From assembly GCA_037893225.1 (NCBI GenBank), contig JAZGUH010000185.1, forward strand, positions 744,001 through 808,000: DNA of 64,000 nucleotides, written 5' to 3'. The notes under the pieces were generated by a model. It was not told the origin of the DNA. It saw only the letters and a list, made by a program, of their open reading frames with translations, and did no database searches. The DNA is from Hippasteria phrygiana (taxonomy: Eukaryota > Echinodermata > Asteroidea > Valvatida > Goniasteridae). Both the position numbers and the translations under genes were made by a program. Positions 22,042 through 33,422 of this stretch are shown here, one piece after another. Positions within the stretch are counted from its first letter, which is position 1, and each line of letters opens with the position of its first letter.

Positions 22042-23155
22042 TATGTCGATACCCGGTTCTGTCTTTTCGGTTCGGGTACATGTACCCGTTAAAAATAATA
22101 ATAAAAAAGGTATATTAATGATTTGTTTTTGATTTTTTTTAAATTAATGATTTGTTTTTGTGTCGTTTCAATTGTCGATGTTCTTTGTCCAAATTGTTGT
22201 TTCGTGTTTAGTACCGGTAATGAGTGACCTTGCAAATTAAAGCTACACTATTTTCGCACATTTGCATTCTTTGTACATGTACGTGTAAATGTGTGGTGGT
22301 GCATCCGGGACACGATTGTGCAGTTTATTCATAGTACATGTACTTATGTACGGTGCGTTGGTTTGTGATTCGTATTCGTCTCGTCATTTTTATCATCGAT
22401 GTTCTTTGTCCAAATTGTTGTTTCATGTTTTGTACACTTATATGTACATGTATTAATACAATATGTACTTTGCATACTTTGCAAATTAAACTAAAATTCC
22501 TATTGAAATAAATTGTTCAGGGAATTTCATTAGCCTTAGATAGCGAAACCGCTTGCTGTGTGGGGGAGAAAGGCACCATGTGGGCGTGTGTGCACGATGC
22601 GATTTTTTACTCATTTTTTTTGTTGAATTTTTACGGGTACCTGGTTCCCCAAAAAACTGTCAACACACATGCCTAAAATTTGTAGTGTTACAATGCATAA
22701 AAAAAATAACGTATGTAACAAACTGTTAAATAAAATCATTCAGGACACAATATGCCTTTTGGCTACCAAAACTGAACATAAAATCTTGTCCAAAATACAC
22801 ACACACTACACCATACCAGCACATCTGTGCATTGTATCCAACTCCAATGACAAAGAGATTTTATTCGCATGTGGCTACAATAATGAACCATTCAACCGTG
22901 GTAACACCTCCTTGCTGGACAATGCGCTCAGGCTTTGTTGCCCTTTCAGGAGTGGCTGTAAAAATATACATGGGGCAGCAGCTGGCCAAAAGTAGGCAGG
23001 AAAAGGACAGATCACTTCACAATGCAACAGCTGGTCTTTATGATACAAACTCAACAAGTACATGTACATGTACACACAGTGTTTTACTGTACATTGTACC
23101 ACTGAGGACAAGGCTTTGTCTTCTCTAATTATGTCCCTTTACTTTAACAATCTCC
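22042..23155. other. Intron 1 sequence with a ~40-bp direct repeat
   Basis: CGATGTTCTTTGTCCAAATT plus GTTGTTT occurs at about 22174 and again at about 22399, each followed by a GCAAATTAAA block. This suggests an old ~230-bp duplication. Nothing else is recognised. Confidence 0.55.
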
Positions 23156-23285
23156 CTTAACCCTAACTCCCTACTGCCTCTCTGCGGGGTACTGGACCAA
23201 ATCCACCAAAATCCATCAGTCGATTTTCTATTAATACAATGGAACCACCACATAAGAGGGCGCTGTTCAAACCTGCTGCCTCGCA

Positions 23286-26200
23286 ATGTTTTGTCTCCCG
23301 TTTTACGTTAGATTTTTGTCGTTTTTAACTGTCATTGCAAACTTAGTTTTATTTCAATGTGTTAGAACTCATGTAGCGAATGATGAAGAACCTACAGGTG
23401 ATTACAGTGGTCGTCATTACTCAACATTTACAGAAGCAGAACGAACTTATGACATTTGTGCCTGTGAGTATCGTACGAAGCCCACCGCCATTATGCACTT
23501 TGACCTGCCTGGTAGAGGTATAGCACAGTCCGCGCTATCCTTTTGTGCACGTACATGTACGTTAACTGACCACAGTCGTCACAGGTCTCCATTCCAACCT
23601 ACAAGTGCTACTTCAACGCCCATAGCCTATTCTCGCAATGTACTACTTGCTCTTCGTGGGAGATATAAACTACCTAGTGACACTGTTGGGATCTTGAAGT
23701 CGCTTGACATATGTAAACGTCGTCGTGGCTGCAGAAGTGGCCGCCACAAGAGACACAAAATTCCAGTAATCACATCAGCTCACACCAGTGATGAATTTTC
23801 CAGAATTTCTGAATTTGACAGAGGGGCTAATATTAAAAACCTTATAAGCATACGGATAGTCACTGATCCTCATTCTCCTAGGCAGCAATACCACTTCCCA
23901 TCAGTGTTCCTATGCAACCCTCGCTCCTTGAATAATAAACTGGATGAGTATCGTTCAGTCGTTCTCGACAATGCATTTGACATTTGTGCCATCTCCGAAT
24001 CGTGGTTCCAGCCCGACAGAGATATTGACTACTACAATATTGACGGCTACAATATATTCTCTAAACCCCGCTCTTCGCGGATTGGTGGAGGAGTCGCCCT
24101 ATATGTGAAGGAATCTTTACATGCTTCTCTATTACAAGTCGACACCCCAAGTGATTTGGAAATATTATGGATTAAACTTCGCCCAAGAAGACTTCCACGT
24201 GCAGTTTCTACCCTGATTTTTGCTGTTGTTTACTTTCCTGACAGCACCATGGAAGACAACATGATATACCACATTCAAGACGCTTTGGACTTTGTTAGAA
24301 TTGATCATCCTGATGCTGGCTTCTGCATATTGGGAGACCTTAATCATCTTGATGTTTCCCCCCTTTGTAAAAATAACAAATTCAAACAGGTGGTTAACCA
24401 ACCTACTAGGGGATCTGCTATATTAGACCGAATCGTAACTAACTTAACCGATTTCTACCAGTCTCCTACTATTGCCTCACCAATCGGATTGAGTGATCAC
24501 TCATCAGTTATTTGGACTCCGAAACAAGATTTTGAATTTGTTCAAAATTCTATCACTATGAGAAAAGTACGACCCATCAGAGATTCAGACATTCAGGACT
24601 TTGGTTACTGGATTACCCATCATGATTGGGACGAAGTCACTAAACTTGACTCGGTTACCGACAAAGCAAATCAATTTTATAACATCCTTCACCATCGTAT
24701 TGATCTCCACTTCCCTATGCGTGAGATCAAGATGCATACATCTGATAAACCGTGGATGACTCCAAAAACAAAGGCTCTCATTCGCAGACGTCAAGCAGTA
24801 TTTAACCATTCAAGACCGTTCTTGTGGAGATTCTATCGCAATAAAGTTAATCGAGCCATTAAATTAGATAAGCATGAATACTACCACAATAGAGTTCAGA
24901 GATTGAAAAAATCTAACCCCGCACAGTGGTACCGTCATATTCGCATTATGACAAATAAAAATAGCAAACAATCCATTATTTCACCGCCACAAGACATCGA
25001 CTCGGATGACTCTGCAGCAATAGCCGAGTGTATCAATGCACACTTCTCCTCCATTGGCAGTGACATAAGACCTCTCTCCATTTCAAACTTACCTGCATAC
25101 TTGCCTGCCTCCACTCCAGTTCCATGCATTCAACCATGGCAAGTGTTTTCAAAGCTTTCGAAAATCAGCAGTAGCAAGGCTAGCGGCCCTGATGGCATCC
25201 CAGCTAAGTTAATACGAGAATTCGCATGTGAATTAAGCTCGCCCCTGACGGACATTCTTAATGCATCATTCAAGCAATCAATAGTTCCTCCTCAGTGGAA
25301 GAAAGCAATCGTCGTTCCGGTACCTAAATCCAACCCCCCTACATGGAATCAACTCAGACCTATTTCATTAACTGATCATTTTGCCAAAGTTGCGGAGACA
25401 TTCGTCATTGGATGGATCATGGAGGACATTGAATCTTATATTGACCCCAATCAATTTGGAGCCAGGAAAGGGTATTCTACTACTCACTACCTGGTAAAAC
25501 TCCTCAACAATGTATTTCAACATGCTGATAAACCAAAAAGCCTCACACGAATAGTTGTTACTGATTTTAGCAAAGCTTTCGATCGTGTGGACCATAATAT
25601 AGCCATCACCAAATTACTGGACATGGGTGCTCGGCCATGTATAGTCCCATGGATCGCCGACTTCTTGTCGCACAGACTTCAATGTGTTAGATATCATGAC
25701 TCTCTCTCAAGTTGGTCAGTACTCCAAACTGGGGTCCCTCAAGGAACTCTTACAGGCCCTGCAGTATTTCTCACTATGATAAATGATGCAGCGGTGCCTA
25801 GTGAGAGTTGTAATTTCACTCTGAAATACGTGGATGATCTGACCTTGATTGAGAACATAGATTTCAACAGAAATAGCAACATGCAGCAAGTTCTTGACCG
25901 ATTTGATTTGTGGGCATTAGAAAACAATATGTTGATAAATCCAGCAAAATGTTTTTCTATGGATATTACCTTTGCTAAGAATCCTACACCTCTAGTTCCG
26001 TTTCAACTTTCTGGTCAACAACTTCAATCAAGTGGTATCCTCAAAATTCTTGGCATTAAAGTGACTAGTGATCTTAAATGGGACATACATATTTATGACA
26101 TTATAAGTAAAGCCAGTGGGCGGTTATTTATGTTAACAACCCTTAGAAGATTTGGCCTAGCGATCAAAGACCTCATTACCATTTATGTTGGTTTTATTCG

Positions 26201-26573
26201 ACCACTATTAGAATACGCTGTCCCAGTCTGGCATCCAGGTCTTACTATTAAGCAGCACAACTCATTGGAACGCATACAAAAAAGAGCCTGTAGGATTATT
26301 TTAGGTAATGATTATTTGTCCTACCACCATGCCCTACAGGTATGTAAAATCCAAGACCTCAAACAACGCCGGCAGGATATTTGCCTTAAATTTGCTAAGT
26401 CCCTTATGAGCCACAAAGAATTTAGAAATTGGCTTCCAAAAACTAGAGGAGAGAGTAATGGTCTCTTTTTACGAAACTCGCATTTTTTAACACTTCCAAA
26501 AGTACGCACCCAGAGACATGCTAATAGTGCAATTCCTTATATGGTTAAACTACTAAATGAAACCTGTTTTTAA
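23286..26573 (+). CDS. APE-type LINE ORF2: endonuclease and reverse transcriptase (CR1/L2-like)
   Basis: A single uninterrupted frame of 1095 codons. Residues ~200-410 form an exonuclease-endonuclease-phosphatase (APE) domain: LCNPRSLNNK, the SESW metal-binding Glu, GDLNHLD and SDHSS. This domain nicks target DNA. Residues ~625-930 form the reverse transcriptase: KASGPDGIPAKLI, LRPISL, DFSKAFDRVDH (first catalytic Asp), GVPQGTLTGP and the catalytic YVDD in KYVDDL (~848). The C-terminal part has the LLEYAVPVWHPGL ... IQKRACRII block typical of CR1/L2/Jockey-type elements. An Arg-rich GCRSGRHKRHK segment (~147) precedes the endonuclease. The first Met is followed by a hydrophobic stretch, so the true start could be further downstream. 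No RNase H or separate ORF1 was seen. With no stop or frameshift and a poly-A tail, this looks like a young copy inside intron 1 of PCSK7, antisense to it. Confidence 0.95.
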   Translation: MFCLPFYVRFLSFLTVIANLVLFQCVRTHVANDEEPTGDYSGRHYSTFTEAERTYDICACEYRTKPTAIMHFDLPGRGIAQSALSFCARTCTLTDHSRHRSPFQPTSATSTPIAYSRNVLLALRGRYKLPSDTVGILKSLDICKRRRGCRSGRHKRHKIPVITSAHTSDEFSRISEFDRGANIKNLISIRIVTDPHSPRQQYHFPSVFLCNPRSLNNKLDEYRSVVLDNAFDICAISESWFQPDRDIDYYNIDGYNIFSKPRSSRIGGGVALYVKESLHASLLQVDTPSDLEILWIKLRPRRLPRAVSTLIFAVVYFPDSTMEDNMIYHIQDALDFVRIDHPDAGFCILGDLNHLDVSPLCKNNKFKQVVNQPTRGSAILDRIVTNLTDFYQSPTIASPIGLSDHSSVIWTPKQDFEFVQNSITMRKVRPIRDSDIQDFGYWITHHDWDEVTKLDSVTDKANQFYNILHHRIDLHFPMREIKMHTSDKPWMTPKTKALIRRRQAVFNHSRPFLWRFYRNKVNRAIKLDKHEYYHNRVQRLKKSNPAQWYRHIRIMTNKNSKQSIISPPQDIDSDDSAAIAECINAHFSSIGSDIRPLSISNLPAYLPASTPVPCIQPWQVFSKLSKISSSKASGPDGIPAKLIREFACELSSPLTDILNASFKQSIVPPQWKKAIVVPVPKSNPPTWNQLRPISLTDHFAKVAETFVIGWIMEDIESYIDPNQFGARKGYSTTHYLVKLLNNVFQHADKPKSLTRIVVTDFSKAFDRVDHNIAITKLLDMGARPCIVPWIADFLSHRLQCVRYHDSLSSWSVLQTGVPQGTLTGPAVFLTMINDAAVPSESCNFTLKYVDDLTLIENIDFNRNSNMQQVLDRFDLWALENNMLINPAKCFSMDITFAKNPTPLVPFQLSGQQLQSSGILKILGIKVTSDLKWDIHIYDIISKASGRLFMLTTLRRFGLAIKDLITIYVGFIRPLLEYAVPVWHPGLTIKQHNSLERIQKRACRIILGNDYLSYHHALQVCKIQDLKQRRQDICLKFAKSLMSHKEFRNWLPKTRGESNGLFLRNSHFLTLPKVRTQRHANSAIPYMVKLLNETCF

Positions 26574-26816
26574 TTGTTCAATATTTCATCTTAGCAATTT
26601 TGTGCAATAGTGAATGTTACAATTTTTTTTTTATGTGTGTATTCTTTCTGAAATTGTGAAACGAATCTTTCAATGTTTAACCTATTTTAACTTGTTAATG
26701 AAGCTTAGCTTTTTATTGTTATTTTGTAATACTCATCATTGTAAATTCAATGCAATTTTGCCTTTGGCAACCAAGTTGAATTTTAATAAACCATGAAATA
26801 AAAAAAAAAAAAAAAA
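26574..26816 (+). promoter_or_regulatory. LINE 3' UTR, AATAAA signal and poly-A tail
   Basis: T-rich 3' UTR after the TAA of the LINE ORF. AATAAA lies at 26785-26790 and a ~17-base A run ends at 26816, marking the 3' end of a retrotransposed RNA. Confidence 0.85.
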
Positions 26817-27036
26817 TTGATGTTGATGGACTTTTAGTACACATGCCTTATATGACAACACTACTACTGGATCCTCGGCAACATTCATCAATTGCACCGG
26901 CACTGCTTCAGGCCTCCTGGACCAAGTCCATCATGATCCATCAATCATTTTTCACGCCAGGCCTTTAGGACCAAGTCCGCCAAAATCCAATGATTTGGGG
27001 GGATGGATTTTGGTGGATTTGGGACGGTTAGGGTTA

Positions 27037-28264
27037 AGACGTGTTTCCAATGGACCTATTCTTCCGCGGCCTTGCAAAAACTTACCGAGACATGGCTTCA
27101 CGTACAATGTACAAGTACATTGTAATTCTACCGTGCATTCCTATTTGGAAATTTATAACCACGACAGAACGTTTATTTACCTTGCGAGGCTGGCAGAATA
27201 TCACAAGTTGCGGGCACTGTGCACAATCATCTTTGACCTAAACGGGATAGACGCCAGGGACTACAATGTACACTGTTGAGCGCTAAAATCCATCAAATCT
27301 GCCATGTTTCAAGCAGAAAACGGACAAAAAAACGTACAAAATGTAGTTGTATGAACGTACAGGGTCATCTGTCGGTTCGCTCCGCTGCAAAGCGCTAGTG
27401 CAACTGCATGTAATCACATGTGAGCGTACTATACACAAAACCATACCACCATTTTCGCGCACATGCTAGTGATAATTGCTCTGCAGTTGACGTACACAAT
27501 ACAGGAAGTTGCATTGTTTACACAATGGTTTTCCGTGTGGTCGCGGTAGTTCTACAGTGCGGGGCTGTTTCCATTGGACTTTTTTATTGTCCCTGATGAC
27601 TTTCCACGGCTGTGCGGATATCTTCCGGGACCGCTTTCGGCCTGGTTGTTTTACATCAAGGTGGCAGTAAGTTGACATGGACGTTAGTTTACCGCTTGTC
27701 CCCATTGGACTTAAGGGTAGTGTACATGATTGGTCATTGTTGCAATTTTCAAAAATGGGCAGATTTGGGGTTAGTATATTATAGGAAATATCGTTCTATT
27801 GACCTGTTCAAAGTTTTGCATTGTTGAATGGCGGAAAAAACCGAGAGAAAAACGGCACTCGTTTTCAACCGTCGGGAGGATGATAGCCTTTAGTCAAGAC
27901 GGGCGTGGCTATCTGGGCGTGGCATGACGCGCCCAGGATATGCCATGGCGCCATCATGTCCAGGGGGCAGCACTCGTCCAGGTAGCCACGCGCGCCTTGA
28001 CTAATGGCTACAGGGCAGTTTTCCAACGATTTCCAGCTGGAAATCGTTGGAAAACGATATTCATTTCCAACGACAGCACACCTGGTGCCATAATTTCACA
28101 GGATGATTGAGACTACTATTAACTTACAGTCTAGTAAGGTATTTCATAATAATTCAGTAAAAAATAATTGGAGAATTACCAATCGTGTACACTACATTTA
28201 ATTTGGTCATTCTACAGAAAAGTCGTGGTAGATTGACAAAAATAAGTCCAATGGAAACACGGCT
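27037..28264 (+). mobile_element. Family L TIR element (~1.2 kb)
   Basis: The left end GTGTTTCCAATGGACC and the right end AAGTCCAATGGAAACACGGC are inverted. A third such terminus (GCTGTTTCCATTGGACTT) lies inside at about 27564, so two elements may be nested or fused. It also contains the 38-bp perfect palindrome at 28018-28056 and a looser inverted pair at 27886-28012 (TAGTCAAGACGGGCGTGGCT). No transposase is seen. Confidence 0.7.
28018..28056. repeat. 38-bp perfect palindrome
   Basis: TTTTCCAACGATTTCCAG is followed directly by its reverse complement, with no loop. Confidence 0.95.
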
Positions 28265-29401
28265 TTTAACTAAATACATGTACATATGTCTTGTACACGT
28301 ATACGAGAGCTCCCTCAGAGGAAAAGAATGATTTCATTGTTGTTTCTTTATATTCTTGTGTCCTCAGTAGTAATACAATAGAGGAATCCCGAATTGACGA
28401 AAATAACACCAATCTGGTTTGAAAGCGAGGATCTCAATTACCAAATATACAACTTTGTATGCCAATCGTGCACTGTGCTGCCATTTATGGCGCGATTCAT
28501 TCATGCATAAATGAATGAATGTGTTGAATAGCACTGTACGCCGTCTGCACATGTACATTGTACGTTTGTTTAGGATGATCATGTATACATGTACAGTACA
28601 ATGAGTACATGTATACATTGTACATGTAATGTATGTATCCCATTCGTGTGTACACGTGACATGTATCTGAATCCCAAAATTACTACCACTATGGAGGTAA
28701 TGTATTGTCTTTTGTGCTTGCCCCCTAAGGTTGCAGATCAGTAAATCGGCCCCAAATTACTGTACGCCAGCCAAATCACGATTTGCGTGCCCTCAAATTC
28801 TCTGTTAGAGCATTTTGTGGGTCATGAACTTGAGGGTTTGTAAAAGAGAAGGTTGGAAGCGGTACACAGGACTGCCAGCTTGTATTACTGGGAAATTCGG
28901 ATGAAATTGGGCCCTTGTAAAAGTGTTCTACGTGTATTTTGCAATGGAGCGGAGGCATCATCTTTCAAGCTGGCGATGGGCTACAGGACTACTTTTAGGG
29001 GGGGGGGGATCATCTTTGGATGGAAATTTCTCCCAAAAGTCACAGGTTAATCCCCACAAAATTGAACAGAAACTGAACAATGATGAAATAAACTTTAATT
29101 TGATGTGTGTTTCAAACAACTTGGAGAGTCGTAAGTATTTTTCCTGATTTTTGGAAGTTGGCATATTTATCGGGGTCTATGGATACTGGTGTGCAACCCT
29201 AAAGATGGCGGCATCGAGCAAAGATGGCTGTATCCGCGAAACGACTCATGAGCAACACATGTACATTTTGTACACGGAATTCCTCATGGCATAATACAAA
29301 TTTTAAAATCCCTGAAAAACAAAACAAAGCAAATCAATTAAATTGACAGATTGTCTTAGATGCTCCAAACTTGGCTACGAAATGTGTTTGCATTGAAATA
29401 G
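28265..29401. other. Intron 1 sequence, nothing recognised
   Basis: About 1.1 kb. It contains a GGGGGGGG run (~29000) and several ACATGT words, but no identifiable exon or TIR element. Confidence 0.5.
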
Positions 29402-29409
29402 CCTACAGG

Positions 29410-29888
29410 TAGGGCTGTCCCGAATATACCGAATATTTGATATTCAATCGTCAAGCGAATATTCGAATACCATTTTGCCAGTTCGAATATTCGAAAAGAT
29501 ATGCACGTACAGATACGACTCTAATGCTATTTTAATAGAAAAGTTACGGCGCTTAGCAGTGTCAAATGCCGCATTTTTGTTGATCGCAATTTTTTGTGGA
29601 CGGAAGTTTATTGTTCCTGTCGGTAAAACCCTTGATACAACAGGGGCATGCAAAATAAATGAACGGTCCATAATATCAATCACCATACGTAAAACACCGG
29701 CATGCTTTTACGTGCAATGTTTTTTTACCGGTGCGGCGTGCACTGAAAAACTTGATTGGCGAGTATCGAATATTCTAATATTCGGTCAAACCCAGCTTCG
29801 AATATTCGGTCAAACCCAGCTTCGAATATTCGGTCAAACCCAGCTTCGAATATTCGAATAGTAAATTATTCGAAAATGAACAGCCCTA
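29410..29888 (+). mobile_element. hAT-type MITE (479 bp) with 8-bp TSD
   Basis: The termini TAGGGCTGTCCCGAATA and TTCGAAAATGAACAGCCCTA are inverted and flanked on both sides by CCTACAGG (29402-29409 and 29889-29896). TAGGG ends with an 8-bp duplication are the hallmark of the hAT superfamily. The interior repeats GAATATTCG many times. Three 25-bp units (CGGTCAAACCCAGCTTCGAA) lie near the right end. It carries no transposase. Confidence 0.95.
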
Positions 29889-29940
29889 CCTACAGGCCTC
29901 ATCAGGTGTGCTTTTGAAAAATAGTTGTGTGATTTTTCCT

Positions 29941-30161
29941 TTAACCCTAACAGCCCAAGGCTTTTTACTAGAATCCTTCCCTAACCACACAAACTCCAAC
30001 ACTGTGTAGTAAACCAATGGCACATTCTTTGTACTTAGACAAAATCAGGGCATCAAGTCCCATGCAAAGTGATGGTGCCAAGGCTCTACAGTACCCAATC
30101 ACACAACATTCAACACAAATGGGGTGTTTGATTTTGGCAGGTTAGGGATGGTTAGGGTTAA
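29941..30161 (+). repeat. Repeat family J, divergent copy
   Basis: It starts TTAACCCTAACAGCCC and ends GATGGTTAGGGTTAA. The interior matches the 13678 and 31350 copies in blocks (TTTTTACTAGAA, GGCACATTCTTTG, AGTGATGGTGCCAAGGC). Confidence 0.75.
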
Positions 30162-30540
30162 AAGCAAGTTAGCCCAAACAAGGCTAAAACTCAAGGTACA
30201 GTTGTACATATGTACAGGGCAACAAAAAGAAAAAGAATCAAAGACACAAGGTAGGAATTGAAATTCCTCTTAAAGCAGAATAGACTAAGATGAAGGGAAA
30301 GATGCACCAGGCAAAGAATTCCACAGAGATACAGAACGAGGAATAAGCTTTTGGCATACATTGTATGTGTAGCTTTTCATTCTCCCTATTGTCAAAATCA
30401 CATTGCCCTAAATCATTTTGAACAGAAAAGCATATCCAAGGTTTAGTACACGTAAACACGTACAGTGACAACGAACAAAAGTCAATTCAACAAAAATGGC
30501 CTGAACAATTTGGACGAGATGAATTTAAACACTGCCTCAC

Positions 30541-31244
30541 CAAATGCCACTGCATAGAATACGACGGATCCTGGAAGTGCAGGCTCCGTTTGGTCCGACG
30601 TCGGATCCGCTGCTGGTGGAACCACTCCACATCCGGGTGTGCCCTCAGCTTGCTCTCCGTCTCCTTCTGGATCTGCTTCAGCTCGTCCTGATCATCCGTC
30701 GCGTTCAGCGTCTGGTTGTAGCGGGCGTGCACGAAGAGGTAGTGGTTGAGCAACTCACCCACTTGACCGTGGTTTAACAGTTTCACCTCCTGGGCGATGC
30801 GATGGGCGGTAGCATCATAGTCAGTCCGGTCAACGGTCTTCCGGTGGTCCGTAGTCCTGAACTTGACCGCCCAGGACAATGTGGCCTGCATCTCGGCCGC
30901 TGTCGTCTCTGTATCGGCCTGGTTAGTGGCGTACTCCTGCCGGTGGATATACATGCCGCGCAGCGGCAGCGGGTATAGCACCCAGAGGGCGATCAGCACT
31001 GGTAAGTGGAAGTGGCATGAGTGGTGGCCGACCTCAGGGCCAGGGCACCTGTCCATCATCAAAGCGATCCTGCAAACGCGGCTGAGTCGGTCCCGGCGCA
31101 GTGCAGGCGCATCACCGTCGGAACGTACCGGTCGTACCCACAATGCCAAGGAAATCTCTGGTGCTTGATGAACAGCCTGGCTTGCGCCACTGTCCTCAAT
31201 TCTGTAGCTGTGTTACTGCTTAGCTGGCTCATGTGCCCATACTC
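30541..31244 (-). CDS. PCSK7: PCSK7-like proprotein convertase, exon 1 (signal peptide and prodomain)
   Basis: Coding begins at the ATG ATG pair at 31059. Further upstream the frame has no ATG before a stop at 31213-31215. It ends after 173 codons at QWHL, before a GTGAGG donor. Residues 1-35 contain a hydrophobic core (LPVLIALWVLYPLPL), a signal peptide with an extended n-region as in PC7. Residues ~60-158 are the propeptide: LLNHGQVGELLNHYLFV matches the family, and RTKR (155-158) is the expected autocleavage site, followed by SLHFQDPSYSMQWHL at the start of the mature enzyme. NQT and NAT (115, 119) are potential glycosylation sites. TTCTTCAAAATGTTTCAG ends at 31245, so positions 31060-31244 are probably 5' UTR joined to an upstream untranslated exon. 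The product is a calcium-dependent serine endoprotease that cleaves precursors at basic sites in the secretory pathway. Confidence 0.93.
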
Positions 31245-31349
31245 CTGAAACATTTTGAAGAAGAAAACAAAATAAAGGATCCATACATATCATGTACCTT
31301 TGAAGGATGGTCCTAGTACATGTATTAGGCCCACTTTCATACTGTTTCT

Positions 31350-31558
31350 TATCCCTAATTACCCCCTAGGCATTTTTACTAGGAATTGTCCTCAACCTGT
31401 CAAAATCCAAGACTATGTACATGTACAAAATGGGGCATCATACAGGTAGCTCCATGTAAAGTAATGGTGCCAAGGCGCTACAGTCCTGAACCCATCAAAA
31501 TTCAACACAACCTGCTGTTTGAGTTTGTAAGGCTTGGGAAAGTTACATGTAGGGTTAA
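31350..31558 (+). repeat. Repeat family J, copy 2
   Basis: Closest relative of 13678-13913. It has CATGTA at 31546-31551 in GTTA|GGGTTAA, where the 13678 copy reads GTTAGGGTTAA without it. The reverse holds near the left end. Confidence 0.8.
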
Positions 31559-31975
31559 TGGTTATCAGGTCTGGTCAATTTTACTTTCCAAACCAAACTT
31601 TCATCCCAATATTTTTGTCAATGATTTTAATGCAAACGGCGCATTTTTAAAGGGATGGTCAAATACCTAGATTGTTTTTCCACAAACAGTCATTTCAGAA
31701 CAAATGCTTTTTGCAGCCCAATTCGGTGCTTCCTTTAAATATATTGAACACAAATTAAGGAATCACTTTCTTATGAGTCTAGGCTAATCGTTATCTAAAT
31801 TCCAAAGCCTAATTCCCCAGCCGAGTCAGCACAATGAAAGTCTCCTACAAGAACACTGCCAATGGTACAGTAAGTCCAACTACAATGCAGAATGGTGTTC
31901 AATAGACGAATTCCAAATTGAAAATATCACTTCCGGGTTTGTTAAAGAGGTTCTCATAAGTAAACAGCTGACTAT

Positions 31976-32648
31976 AGCCCTGTCCGCACTGGACTTTTTT
32001 TGGTAAAACTTACCGAGACGATGGGTACTTTTCCCATTTTAAGTCCAGTGCAGACAGCCTAGGACGTTTTCCTCTCAGTTACTTTTCCTGAGTCCAGCGG
32101 TTACTTCTACCGGGCAACTGCTGCCCAGGAAAACTGACCAGGTAACTTTTCCCGAGACGATAAGTCCAGTGCGGACAGTGCGAGTTGGTAAAAGCGGCTC
32201 AGGAAAGCGTACATCCGGCCCGAGCGCAAGGTCATGCTTCACAGGGAAACCACGCATGCGCTTTACATTGTTTCACCGCGGTGCGGTGCACGTGGCAAGT
32301 TTCCAAATTCCAGTGCGTTGTTCCTCTTTTGGTCGCAATCATGGTCGATTTTATTATTGATACAGTCGGAAGTTTGATTGGTGCTAAAGACGTAGGCCTG
32401 CGTGTACACATCGGCCGGAAAAATGAAAAGGCAGGCGTGATTTGGGTCAATCGCGTCAATGTAAAAAGGTCACGAAAAGCGCCCCCATGAGTCGTTATAT
32501 TGACAGCTCGGTTACTTCTCCCACGGTCTCGGTAAAATTTTCCCGTGTCGAAAGTCCAAGTGCGGACAGTGGTCACATTTGACCATTTTTCATTTTACCA
32601 TCGTCTCGGTAAAATCTTCCCCCCAAAAAGTCCAGTGCGGACACGGCT
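31976..32648 (+). mobile_element. Family E TIR element, copy 2 (673 bp), 3-bp TSD
   Basis: Ends AGCCCTGTCCGCACTGGACT and the inverse of AGCCGTGTCCGCACTGGACT, flanked by TAT on both sides. It is about 95% like the 21430 copy by eye but has ~70 bp more near the right end. The shared TSD trinucleotide in both copies supports a real insertion preference. Confidence 0.9.
32341..32490 (+). CDS. Short ORF (49 codons) inside family E element
   Basis: It begins MVDFIIDTVGSLIGAKDVGL and ends with a basic tail (VNVKRSRKAPP). The 21430 copy keeps the first 28 codons with one substitution (K for T) and then a stop. I do not recognise a family. The Kozak-like context (AATCATGG) and open frame could be a captured host exon, or chance. 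Confidence 0.3.
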   Translation: MVDFIIDTVGSLIGAKDVGLRVHIGRKNEKAGVIWVNRVNVKRSRKAPP

Positions 32649-33303
32649 TATGCTAAACGTGTGCTGCGCTGTCATTCATGGCATGATTCATTCATGCACT
32701 GTTTTTGTAAAGCATTGACATCCTCGCTTTTAACCCTGAAGTGCACAAATAGGGCTTAATATGTAAAATTCCTCTATTCATCTACTGAACTGTGTACATG
32801 ACCTACCTGTAGTCCAAGTACACTCAAGGTCAATGGTCCAATGTCATAGCTCTTACTGGTGTACTTGTAAGCACTTGACCTGTCACAAGATTTTGTTTGG
32901 GTACTTGTACATGTTTGTATCATGTACATTCATCAAAACTTTACTTGTCCATCAAGAATTTCTTTGAGTACTTTATTTAGCAAAAGATCCTCATGGATAC
33001 TACAATGTACATACATTGTGGTATCCATGATGTATACATATGTGGTATTTGTGGGAAAATGTTTTCACGCCTTTGCACACAAGTGGAAAAAATATTTTCA
33101 CACCTTTTCTCAAAGTGGGAAAATAATTTCCCACTTGAATTCACAGGTGGGAAAAGTTATGTGAGAAATGTGAAATGTGAATTGTGAATAGGAATTCTTT
33201 TCACAAAATTTCACATTCCCATTCACAGTGTTAACTTTCAATTGCAATATTCAAACTTCAAAGAAATTGCAAACAAGGGGATAAGCAATGGGGGGTCATG
33301 CTA
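32649..33303. other. No gene; loose GTGGGAAAA inverted motifs
   Basis: Between 33046 and 33240 the words GTGGGAAAAT, TTTTCACA and CCCAC recur in both orientations, perhaps a decayed foldback element. The rest is featureless. Confidence 0.4.
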
Positions 33304-33422
33304 TTTAGCATCAACAAGCGTCAACAACGTCGTCGACAAAGCATCAACAAATTAAATACGAAAGTTTAGGCGTAAACAATTATTTCACTTTGTCATTTAT
33401 TTCCAAACAGTCATATTTATAT

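Larger units (their letters stand above)
23157..27036 (+). mobile_element. Family J-like repeat split by a LINE insertion
   Basis: TTAACCCTAACTCCC at 23157 and GGTTAGGGTTAA at 27026-27036 look like the two termini of one TTAACCCTAA-ended element. Inside, the related phrases CTGGACCAAATCCACC (left) and GGACCAAGTCCGCCAAAATC (right) flank the retrotransposon at 23286-26816. I infer that the LINE landed in this repeat. The LINE's own target duplication is not clear. Confidence 0.45.

Noticed and set aside
30544..31248. Plus-strand frames opposite PCSK7 exon 1
   Set aside because: They are GC-rich shadows of the conserved minus-strand prodomain.
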